The notes: a model not told the origin generated them from the letters alone. DNA of 5,294 bases from Dehalococcoidia bacterium (GCA_020344295.1 CP070819.1:393083-398376); one strand, 5' to 3'. Counted from the first letter of the stretch, positions 1 through 5,266 are shown. Program-made: numbers and translations.

Positions 1-4
1 ATGT

Positions 5-36
5 GATATTGATATCGATTATAGCATCTGTGTCAA
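5..36 (-). promoter_or_regulatory. Putative promoter with short palindrome, reading leftward out of the window
   Basis: On the minus strand TTGACA (36-31) is followed after 7 nt by a perfect TATAAT (23-18), which is preceded by TGC, so it reads as an extended -10 (TGCTATAAT). The 7-nt gap is too short for a normal -35/-10 pair, so the extended -10 would be the working part. Directly downstream lies the small inverted repeat GATAT-TG-ATATC (5-16 on the plus strand), where an operator could sit. The same TTGACA-N7-TATAAT arrangement occurs at 660-678. The gene it would serve lies left of the window and cannot be named. Confidence 0.4.
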
Positions 37-202
37 TAAGTAACCAAGCAGCGTAGCTGTCTTTATTTCCTTATCCATCTGTCCTGCTTTTGCATGTGTA
101 CCAAGCAATATGAATATCGGCGTAAATGTATCTACTAACCGTTATAGATTTGTATCACGCCGCGTACCAATTGATAGCTCCACTGAGGGTACGGCCTTGT
201 CG

Positions 203-436
203 TTATATCACCCCAAGTTCTTCCAGTTTTCTCATATTGCGCCGTATTAATGCCCTGTCCGGTATCTCATAGAAATCACATTGCTCGGATTTCTTGCACC
301 AGAATCCTGCGCGTCCGCAGTGTCCGCCAATGTCATTTGAAGAAGTTGGCAGCCCATTCTGCGTCCTTCGGCGTATAAACTGAACTATCTTCTTTTGTTC
401 TTCGCTAAGTTCACCAGCCATGATCTCTACGGTCAA
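203..436 (-). CDS. Small helix-turn-helix-like protein, possible DNA-binding regulator
   Basis: This 77-codon gene encodes a protein of unknown specific role. The opening LSEEQKKIVQFI with a following NGLP resembles the first helix and turn of LexA/MarR-type winged-helix domains. The segment DRALIRRNMRKLEELGVI (60-77) looks like a recognition helix leading into a wing. Between them is a His/Cys cluster (His39, Cys40, Cys47, Cys53) that could bind metal; this is inference. The chain ends exactly where the wing would begin, so the domain looks short. Start: the TTG at 436 has GAGGT six bases upstream. However, a promoter at 449-477 would begin transcription inside that site, which would favour the ATG at 421 (72 residues). 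It is transcribed away from the acyl-CoA operon. Whether it regulates that operon is unknown. Confidence 0.55.
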   Translation of the reverse strand: MTVEIMAGELSEEQKKIVQFIRRRTQNGLPTSSNDIGGHCGRAGFWCKKSEQCDFYEIPDRALIRRNMRKLEELGVI

Positions 437-448
437 GTATTTACCTCA

Positions 449-477
449 AACATATGCCTTTGGATTTCGTATGTCAA
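449..477 (-). promoter_or_regulatory. Putative sigma-70 promoter for the small minus-strand gene
   Basis: Read on the minus strand, a perfect -35 TTGACA (477-472) is separated by exactly 17 nt from TATGTT (454-449), which matches four of six bases of the -10 consensus. The predicted start is about 7 nt below the -10, only a few bases before the TTG at 436. The transcript would then be nearly leaderless for TTG and have about 20 nt of leader for the ATG at 421. Confidence 0.5.
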
Positions 478-515
478 GTGCAAGGTACTAAAAGTTGATT
501 ACAGACGTTTGTCTG

Positions 516-608
516 CCCACCCACCCACCCAAGGGAGCTTCAATCCCATGCACGTTCGGGGGCTGCGGGGGCGGAGCCCCCGAACCAGAAAGTGGGTGGG
601 TGGGTGGG
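516..608. repeat. Long inverted repeat with G-quadruplex arms
   Basis: The left arm CCCACCCACCCACCCA (516-531) and right arm TGGGTGGGTGGGTGGG (593-608) are perfect 16-bp reverse complements. Each arm holds four G3 runs separated by single T loops, on the minus strand for the left arm and the plus strand for the right arm. Single-base loops are known to give very stable parallel G-quadruplexes. The 61-bp interior contains a second palindrome (554-585). A 7-bp direct repeat ACGTTTG lies just outside (505-511 and 617-623), though not abutting the arms. It could be a REP/MITE-like repeat, a transcription or replication barrier, or both. Confidence 0.75.
554..585. repeat. GC-rich REP-like palindrome
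   Basis: GTTCGGGGGCT (554-564) pairs perfectly with AGCCCCCGAAC (575-585), leaving a 10-nt G-rich loop. It sits between the two G-tract arms. There is no T-run after it on either strand, so it does not look like an ordinary intrinsic terminator. Stems of the form GGGGGCT...AGCCCCC are common dispersed palindromes in bacterial genomes, which makes a REP-type repeat the simplest reading. Confidence 0.7.
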
Positions 609-659
609 AAAAACCTACGTTTGAATATTATCTCTACGGCGAAACAGGATAGCTCCAAC

Positions 660-678
660 TTGACAAAAGTGCTATAAT
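660..678 (+). promoter_or_regulatory. Extended -10 promoter upstream of the acyl-CoA operon
   Basis: TGCTATAAT (670-678) is a perfect TATAAT with the TGn extension, which can work without a -35. TTGACA occurs at 660-665 but only 7 nt upstream of the -10, too close to act as a partner. The start would fall near 685, at the first base of the 34-bp palindrome, giving a leader of about 280 nt to the dehydrogenase. The same layout recurs on the minus strand at 18-36. Confidence 0.55.
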
Positions 679-684
679 TCTGAG

Positions 685-718
685 GCTATATCATATACGA
701 TATCGTTTATGATATAGC
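685..718. promoter_or_regulatory. 34-bp near-perfect palindrome, likely operator
   Basis: GCTATATCATA (685-695) is mirrored by TATGATATAGC (708-718), and the centre ACGATATCGT is itself palindromic. Sixteen of seventeen base pairs match; the only mismatch is T696/T707. It begins at the predicted start point of the promoter at 670-678, the classic place for a repressor such as a TetR-family protein. That family often controls acyl-CoA genes, but the protein that binds here is not identified. The right arm extended to TATAGCAC (713-720) can also pair with GTGCTATA (669-676), which overlaps the -10. Confidence 0.65.
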
Positions 719-820
719 ACTAGTACCAAGTGGCTGGCGTTTATATATTCGATACCCCTTATTTCAGTAAAAAGAAGTCAGCACCGGTCTGAAATCGCCA
801 CCCAATAAAACAAGAACGCT

Positions 821-950
821 GGAACACAAAATTTAACATTGTAATAACGGCTGCGATGCGTATAATGGTTAGCAGGAAGGAGACATGGCCCCTTGGAAGC
901 TGCCGGGGGCATCAATAAACCTGGGAACAGGAACACAAAATAGCAGGAGG
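821..950 (+). repeat. Direct repeat around two ribosome-binding sites
   Basis: GGAACACAAAAT occurs at 821-832 and 930-941. The downstream copy runs straight into TAGCAGGAGG (941-950), the site in front of the dehydrogenase. The upstream copy is followed 37 nt later by the similar TAGCAGGAAGG (870-880), the site in front of a short ORF at 885. The region looks like a duplicated translation-start segment from which one copy has lost the middle part. Confidence 0.55.
839..866 (+). promoter_or_regulatory. Second putative promoter of the acyl-CoA operon
   Basis: TTGTAA (839-844, four of six consensus bases) and a perfect TATAAT (861-866) are 16 nt apart. The predicted start is near 873, just before the AGGAAGGAG ribosome-binding stretch and ATG at 885. 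It lies downstream of the 34-bp palindrome, so transcription from here would not be blocked by a repressor sitting at the promoter at 670-678. Confidence 0.45.
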
Positions 951-953
951 TAG
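885..953 (+). CDS. Possible 22-codon leader peptide
   Basis: An ATG at 885 follows the strong site AGGAAGGAG (875-882 region, spacing short at about 2-5 nt) and opens 22 codons beginning MAPWKLPGASINLG and ending NSRR. The stop TAG (951-953) immediately follows the AGGAGG that serves the dehydrogenase, only 10 nt before its ATG. Ribosomes ending here could therefore affect dehydrogenase initiation. A GCCCC/GGGGC stem (888-892 with 906-910) lies inside the ORF. No family is recognised, and there is no run of one amino acid pointing to classic attenuation. It may be a chance ORF within a duplicated ribosome-binding region. Confidence 0.3.
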   Translation: MAPWKLPGASINLGTGTQNSRR

Positions 954-963
954 AAAAGAAGAT

Positions 964-2097
964 ATGGACTTCAGTCTTACCAGACAACAAGAGATGCTAA
1001 TAAATATGGTTAGCGAATTTGCCGAAACAGAACTCGCCCCTAAAGCTCTGGAGCTCGATGAGAAAGGGGAGTTTCCCTTCCATGAGGTGAAGCGGGTTGC
1101 GGAGCAGGGTCTGGTGGGGATTGTTACATCCAAGGAATATGGCGGCTCGGATATGGGACACCTAGCCCGGGTCATTGCCATTGAAGAAATCTCAAAAGTA
1201 TATCCACCTCTCGGTTTCTTCCTTCAGGTAGGGCCTATAGGAATGTATATACTCGAGACCATGGGAACAGATGAGCAAAAACAGAAGTATCTTCCCCCTC
1301 TGTGCAAGGGTGAGAAAATAATGTCAACCGCGGTGACAGAAGCTGCTGGCGGCTCTGAGCCACAGGCTATGCAATCCACGGCCGTAGCTGATGGAGATGA
1401 TTACATAGTCAACGGTAGGAAGGTCTACATCAGCTTTGCCGAAGCGGCGGACATAGTCTGTTTTGTGGCCAAAACGGATGACAAGTTCAACGCGTTCATC
1501 GTGGAGAAAGGGACGAAGGGTTTTGAGATAACGCGTAGAGAAAGCCATAACGGCCTGCGCTCAATTCCGGTTAACGAGTTCGCTCTTACCGATTGCCGTA
1601 TCCCCAGGGCCAATCTTGTAGGGGAGGAAGGCAAAGGTTTAATAGCAGGATTAAACGGAATCGCCGTAATCGGGAGGACGGGAGTTGCGGGCGTGGGCTT
1701 GGGCATAGCCCAGGGCTGCTATGAAGCTGCTCTCAAGTTCGCCAGGGAAAGGAATCTATACGGCAAGCCCATCGCCGGATTGCAGGCGATCCAGTTTATG
1801 CTGGTGGATATGAATGTTGAAATAGAGGCAGCGAGGTTCATAGCATACAAGGCTGGATGGCTCCTAGATCAAGGAAAAGGACCCAGAGAAGCGGGTGCTG
1901 ACATCGCCAAAGCCAAGCTTGTAACATGCGAACTGGCCAATAGAGTGGCGTTCAATGCGGTGAGGATACTGGGTGGAGCTGGCACCACTCCCGAGTATCA
2001 CGTCATACGCAGGCTCAGGGACGCAACGGAGCTGCTCGCCGCTGCTGGTACCCAGGAGATAATGAAGGTCATTATTGGAGGAAGCATTACCCGATAG
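964..2097 (+). CDS. Acyl-CoA dehydrogenase family flavoprotein with missing catalytic Glu
   Basis: A 377-residue FAD enzyme expected to oxidise an acyl-CoA, or reduce an enoyl-CoA, with the ETF encoded next. The N-terminal helical domain starts MDFSLTRQQEML, a typical family start that fixes the ATG. AGGAGG lies 13 nt upstream, rather far. The FAD-loop motif AVTEAAGGSEPQAM is at 123-136 and YIS (155-157) replaces the usual WIT. The helical C-terminal domain has RERNLYGKPI (261-270), ILGGAG (335-340) and RRLRDA (349-354). The YEGT motif carrying the catalytic Glu of short- and medium-chain enzymes reads AAGT (360-363), so Ala361 replaces Glu. The alternative Glu of isovaleryl-CoA dehydrogenase aligns with Gly237. 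The length is normal and the frame intact, so it is not an obvious pseudogene. Substrate unknown; family assignment very sure. Confidence 0.93.
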   Translation: MDFSLTRQQEMLINMVSEFAETELAPKALELDEKGEFPFHEVKRVAEQGLVGIVTSKEYGGSDMGHLARVIAIEEISKVYPPLGFFLQVGPIGMYILETMGTDEQKQKYLPPLCKGEKIMSTAVTEAAGGSEPQAMQSTAVADGDDYIVNGRKVYISFAEAADIVCFVAKTDDKFNAFIVEKGTKGFEITRRESHNGLRSIPVNEFALTDCRIPRANLVGEEGKGLIAGLNGIAVIGRTGVAGVGLGIAQGCYEAALKFARERNLYGKPIAGLQAIQFMLVDMNVEIEAARFIAYKAGWLLDQGKGPREAGADIAKAKLVTCELANRVAFNAVRILGGAGTTPEYHVIRRLRDATELLAAAGTQEIMKVIIGGSITR

Positions 2098-2843
2098 TGG
2101 ACATCATAGTCTGTATCAGGAGAGTAACGCAGGAGCAAGAACCTCGGCAGTCCAAGATCAATCCCCCAGACAGGAATGCCCTGGAGGAAGCTCTGAAGCT
2201 CAAGGAGAGGTTTTCCGGAAAAGTAATCGTCCTTACGATGGACGCGCCTGTGGCGAACGGCGCTCTCGAAGAGGCCTTGGCTGTAGGTGCCGACGAGGGC
2301 ATTCTTATCTGTGACAACTCCTGCTCCGGTGCGGATACGCTGGCCACCGCTTACACATTAACCTGTGGCGTACGCTCTATCGGTCATTTCGACCTCATTC
2401 TATGTGGGAACGAGTCCACGGCCGGGGCCACAGGTCAAGTCGGCCCACAGCTCGCCGAGTTCCTTGAACTGCCGCACGTAACACATGCCAGGCAGATGGA
2501 TGTTTCTGACGAGAAAAGTGCCCTTGTAGAGAGGGCTCTTGAATATGGCTATATGAAGGTCGATATTCAGCTCCCTGCGGTTATAGCGGTGGTAAGGGGT
2601 ATAAACCGGCCCCGACTCCCTACCGTCACCGGCATCATGGAAGCAGCGGAGAAGGAGGTTAAGGTTTGGCGCGCTGATGATATCGGGGCTGAATCCCATA
2701 ATATCGGGCTTGAGGGCTCCCCTACGTGTACACTCGGGGAAATCGAGAAGAGATATGAGCGCGGGAGGGAGATCTTTACCGGGCCTCCCGAAGAGTCAGT
2801 CAAGAAGGCAGTAACCAAGCTCAAGGAGTTGGGGGTTATTTAG
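2097..2843 (+). CDS. etfB: Electron transfer flavoprotein, beta subunit
   Basis: A 248-residue ETF beta subunit that pairs with ETF alpha to carry electrons from the dehydrogenase. It shows the alpha/beta nucleotide-binding core (MDIIVCIRRV, then VIVLTMD at 43-49) and the GADTLATAYTL region (78-88). The nucleotide loop is at 104-117 and reads GNESTAGATGQVGP, where many bacterial homologues have DGDTAQVGP. The beta signature follows at 168-182 (GINRPRLPTVTGIME), then GLEGSPT (204-210). The GTG start shares its first base with the dehydrogenase stop (TAGTG), and GGAGG lies about 15 nt upstream, so translation is probably coupled. The QVGP form resembles FixA-like and bifurcating ETFs more than the mammalian type. 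The loss of Asp in the loop leaves open whether it binds AMP or a second FAD. Confidence 0.93.
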   Translation: MDIIVCIRRVTQEQEPRQSKINPPDRNALEEALKLKERFSGKVIVLTMDAPVANGALEEALAVGADEGILICDNSCSGADTLATAYTLTCGVRSIGHFDLILCGNESTAGATGQVGPQLAEFLELPHVTHARQMDVSDEKSALVERALEYGYMKVDIQLPAVIAVVRGINRPRLPTVTGIMEAAEKEVKVWRADDIGAESHNIGLEGSPTCTLGEIEKRYERGREIFTGPPEESVKKAVTKLKELGVI

Positions 2844-2845
2844 GC

Positions 2846-3835
2846 ATGTTTGGGGAGGTCTGGGTCTATGCAGAGCAGCGCCAGGGGAAGCTCCTGGATG
2901 TTTCCCTGGAGCTTCTGGGAAAAGGTATAGAGCTGGCGCAGAGCCTTGGTTCGGATCTGGCCTCCGTGCTCATCGGCGATGGAATCGAAAATCTGGCCCC
3001 GGAGCTGATATGTTATGGTGCTGATAAGGTCTATGTTCTGGAAGATTCCCGTGCCCAGCTTTACGAGCCTAACCTTTATGCCAGACTGCTGTCCGATCTG
3101 GCGAGAAGTAACGAGCCCGAGATAATACTCCTGGGAGCCACAGCTCTGGGAGGCGAAATATCGGCCGCGGCAGGTGCCAGGTTGAATACCGGCGTTACGG
3201 CCCACTGTATCGACCTGTATATTAGTAAGGAGCTAAGGCTTATTCACGTGGTACCCTGGCTGGAAAATAAAGTGATGGAGATAATATGCCGCAGGAATCC
3301 TCAAATAGCCACGGCGAAGCCCGGCGTCTTCCTGATGCCTACAAGAGACGAAAAAAGAGAGGGAAAGGTATTAAGAATTCCTGTCGAGATAGATGCAGAG
3401 GAACCTAAAGTCAGGACTGTAGAGGTCAATGAAGAGAAGCCTTTGGGGGTACTCCTGGAAGAGGCGGATATCGTAATATCCGGGGGTTGGGGCCTCCATT
3501 CGGCAGGTGGATTTGAACCCGTCAAGACACTGGCCGGAATCCTGGGAGCAGCAGTGGGAGGAACCAGGCCTGCTGTGGACAAAGAATGGATACCACAGGA
3601 TTCGATGATCGGTCAGAGCGGCAAGACTGTAAGTCCGGAGCTGTTTATCAGTATCGGGGCCTCAGGGGCGATGCACTACACCACCGGTTTTTCGAGATCG
3701 AAGGTTATTCTGGCTGTAGACCGGAACCCTGAAGCCCCTATTTTCGATATGGCCGATGTCGGTATTGTCGGTGATCTCGAAGATATTCTTCCCTACCTCA
3801 TCGAGGAGTTCAGGCAGGCCCGCAAAGCCGCGTAA
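2846..3835 (+). CDS. etfA: Electron transfer flavoprotein, alpha subunit
   Basis: A 329-residue ETF alpha subunit holding the electron-carrying FAD. The N-terminal domain starts MFGEVWVYAEQ and includes the usual RNPQIATAKPGVF (150-162). The C-terminal FAD domain has SGGWGLHSAGGF (212-223), GGTRPAVD (238-245), IGQSGK (255-260), GASGAMHYTTGF (271-282) and NPEAPIFDMADVGIVGDL (294-311). Differences from the common pattern are Trp215 in place of Arg in SGGRG, and SGAMHY where SGAIQH is usual; the Q-H pair normally contacts the flavin. The ATG is only 2 nt after the etfB stop, with GGAG inside the end of etfB, so coupled translation is likely. No ferredoxin-like extension is present, unlike CarE of caffeyl-CoA reductase. 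The partner is the dehydrogenase upstream. A quinone oxidoreductase is not encoded here. Confidence 0.94.
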   Translation: MFGEVWVYAEQRQGKLLDVSLELLGKGIELAQSLGSDLASVLIGDGIENLAPELICYGADKVYVLEDSRAQLYEPNLYARLLSDLARSNEPEIILLGATALGGEISAAAGARLNTGVTAHCIDLYISKELRLIHVVPWLENKVMEIICRRNPQIATAKPGVFLMPTRDEKREGKVLRIPVEIDAEEPKVRTVEVNEEKPLGVLLEEADIVISGGWGLHSAGGFEPVKTLAGILGAAVGGTRPAVDKEWIPQDSMIGQSGKTVSPELFISIGASGAMHYTTGFSRSKVILAVDRNPEAPIFDMADVGIVGDLEDILPYLIEEFRQARKAA

Positions 3836-3922
3836 AGCAGGGAAGGGATAACGCCAAATACAGTTCTCGACAACTGAAGAAGTCCATGGGAAGGGGGGCA
3901 CCGTGATGTGATTCTCTCATCA

Positions 3923-3962
3923 ATATCCGGGGATTATTACCTTAATAAAGGATATAAGGAGG
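3923..3962 (+). promoter_or_regulatory. Hairpin abutting a strong ribosome-binding site before the crotonase gene
   Basis: ATATCC (3923-3928) pairs with GGATAT (3950-3955), and TTATT (3934-3938) with AATAA (3944-3948), giving an interrupted stem. It ends exactly at AAGGAGG (3956-3962). That site lies 7 nt before the GTG at 3970, which fixes the start. CCTT (3940-3943) could alternatively pair with AAGG of the ribosome-binding site. The 134-nt gap after etfA has no clear promoter or terminator. Confidence 0.4.
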
Positions 3963-3969
3963 CGCCAAA

Positions 3970-4950
3970 GTGGGAAAGAAAAAATACAAATGGTTCAAGT
4001 ATGAGATAGACAAGAAGAATCCCAAGATAGCGATATGGACCTTCAACCGTCCCAATTCTCAAAATACTATACCTCCCTATAATCTGCTGCCGGAGCTCAG
4101 AGAAGCAGCGTGGACAGACGACGGCACCCAGGTAGTGATCATAAAGGGCGAAGGGCGCTCCTTCGGTTCGGGTTACGGTTACGAAGGAACCGAAGAGTTG
4201 ACCAGGGCAATGCCGGAATGGGAAGAGTTGCCCGTTGGGTGGGGAGCGTCCCGCCGGACACCGGCCATGGGGGACCCCAACACTCCGTTCGATGCGCATA
4301 TGAGCGATTATATCAATACCTATGCTCTCAACTATATGAAAACCTTCTGGGAGCAGGAGAACAAATTCTTCATAGCTCAGGTGCACGGGTTCTGTATAGC
4401 CGGCAGCCTGGAACTGGCCCTGCACTGTGACGTTACCTATGCGGCCGATGATGCCTGGTTCGGTTATCCGGTGACCAGGGTGATGGGCAGTCTCTGCAGC
4501 CCCTTGTGGTATTACACAATGGGGCCGAAAAAGACCATAGAGGTGATGTGCACCGGGGGCATGATTTCAGCCGCCGATGCCTACAAATGGGGTATGGTGA
4601 ACAGGGTTTATCCCACACAGAAGGATCTGGAGAAAGGAGTACGCAGGCTGGCAGATGCGGTCGCCCTGATGTCTCCCCGCGCCATATTCAATATGAAGAT
4701 GCAGAGGCGGGTGCTTTACATGGAGATGGGTTACTACGCCGGCGCCCACATAATGGGTCTCCTCGGCGGAGTCCTCCACAACAATACGACGCCGGAGGCA
4801 CGGGAGTTCCACAGACTTATAATGGAGCAGGGACCTAGGGCGGCTTATGATTACTGTAATGCTCCCTTTGCCGAGTTCGACAAGGAATGGCGGTCGGCGC
4901 GGGCCAAACCCATAGAGCAGAAGAAACCGGCTAAGAGAAAAAAGAAATAG
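3970..4950 (+). CDS. Divergent enoyl-CoA hydratase/isomerase (crotonase) family protein
   Basis: A 326-residue crotonase-fold protein that should act on a CoA thioester. After the early strand WTFNRPNSQN (23-32), the first oxyanion-hole segment is RSFGSGYGYEG (63-73). About 33 extra residues (roughly 78-112, rich in Trp and Pro) follow. The second segment AQVHGFCIAGSLELALHCD (136-154) carries Glu148, equivalent to Glu144 of rat hydratase. The second catalytic Glu (rat Glu164) is replaced: FGYPVTRVMGS (164-174) has Val168. This GYPxxRxMG pattern resembles a crotonase subgroup I recall from actinobacterial and environmental genomes. The protein ends in a lysine-rich tail (313-326). It starts with GTG after AAGGAGG. 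With one Glu missing it may be an isomerase, hydrolase or non-standard hydratase. Membership of the family is sure, the reaction is not. Confidence 0.88.
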   Translation: MGKKKYKWFKYEIDKKNPKIAIWTFNRPNSQNTIPPYNLLPELREAAWTDDGTQVVIIKGEGRSFGSGYGYEGTEELTRAMPEWEELPVGWGASRRTPAMGDPNTPFDAHMSDYINTYALNYMKTFWEQENKFFIAQVHGFCIAGSLELALHCDVTYAADDAWFGYPVTRVMGSLCSPLWYYTMGPKKTIEVMCTGGMISAADAYKWGMVNRVYPTQKDLEKGVRRLADAVALMSPRAIFNMKMQRRVLYMEMGYYAGAHIMGLLGGVLHNNTTPEAREFHRLIMEQGPRAAYDYCNAPFAEFDKEWRSARAKPIEQKKPAKRKKK

Positions 4951-4985
4951 AAATAGTCTTCCTGCTGTAGCTGACTACAAAGTTG

Positions 4986-5020
4986 AGCGCCGGTTCTTGC
5001 AACCGGCGCTATCTTATGTT
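4986..5020 (+). terminator. Probable intrinsic terminator of the acyl-CoA operon
   Basis: AGCGCCGGTT (4986-4995) and AACCGGCGCT (5001-5010) form a perfect 10-bp stem with a 5-nt loop (CTTGC), 35 nt after the crotonase stop. It is followed by ATCTTATGTT, which is T-rich but has no unbroken T-run. The strong stem and position favour termination, although the weak T-tract leaves some read-through possible. Confidence 0.75.
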
Positions 5021-5219
5021 GGGGATTGGAGCATATCGAACGCAGCCTTACATATATGTTAAATATTGTAGCTGCCAAACCGATGATACTAAACATAATA
5101 TTACCTGGATTGTATCCACGCCTATACTACACAGTAATCGTAGCGAAATATCAGAGGCTGGCGGTTGTGTTCCCCTTAGCTGTGGTAGAGGAAATTGGAA
5201 AATTTGAAGGTCAATTGAT

Positions 5220-5247
5220 TTGTTGTGGTAGTATACCATAACATAAT
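5220..5247 (+). promoter_or_regulatory. Weak promoter candidate with small palindrome
   Basis: TTGTTG (5220-5225) and CATAAT (5242-5247, five of six -10 bases) are 16 nt apart. Within the spacer TGGTA-GTA-TACCA (5226-5238) forms a short inverted repeat that could be an operator. The predicted start near 5254 is just before the ribosome-binding site of the gene at 5267. Confidence 0.3.
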
Positions 5248-5266
5248 CACATAGCAAGGGGAAGTC

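Larger units (their letters stand above)
437..963. other. Divergent intergenic region with repeats and control sites, no convincing long gene
   Basis: This 527-bp stretch separates the leftward small gene from the rightward acyl-CoA operon. Open frames across 395-677 run through the GC-rich repeat and have no supported start or recognisable protein, so they are not called. From left to right it holds the minus-strand promoter, the G-tract inverted repeat with its inner palindrome, an extended -10 promoter, a 34-bp palindrome, a duplicated ribosome-binding segment, a second promoter and a possible short leader ORF. These are listed separately. Confidence 0.7.
4951..5266. other. Intergenic region after the operon
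   Basis: The 316 bp between the crotonase gene and the next start hold the terminator hairpin at 4986-5010. A smaller stem TGTAG/CTACA (4966-4970 with 4975-4979) lies before it, and a weak promoter candidate lies near the right end. The short frames here (plus 4983-5241, minus 4851-5257) show no recognisable protein or ribosome-binding site. No tRNA or known RNA is seen. Confidence 0.65.

Noticed and set aside
19..141. Minus-strand 40-codon open frame, including a 19-codon part starting MDKEIKTATLLGYLL at 78
   Set aside because: AGGA lies before the ATG but only 3 nt away, no family is recognised, and its end overlaps the TTGACA/TATAAT element. An open stretch of this length is expected by chance.
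395..677. Overlapping plus-strand open frames of 60-85 codons
   Set aside because: They run through the G-tract repeat and palindrome, have no ribosome-binding site and encode low-complexity Pro/Gly/Arg stretches with no recognisable family.
730..804. Possible long-range stem GTGGCTGGCG with CGCCACCC in the operon leader, considered as a riboswitch
   Set aside because: The pairing is short and interrupted, and the region matches no riboswitch class that I can recognise.
1324..1706. Minus-strand frames inside the dehydrogenase gene, and similar ones inside etfB, etfA and the crotonase gene
   Set aside because: They are antisense shadows of well-supported coding regions and show no domains or start signals.
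2820..2843. Shared C-terminal ending ELGVI in etfB and the small minus-strand protein
   Set aside because: Only a few residues match, and the proteins are otherwise unrelated, so this is coincidence.
3853..3880. AGTT/AACT mini-hairpin after etfA as a terminator
   Set aside because: The stem is only 4-5 bp and no T-run follows, so transcription probably continues into the crotonase gene.
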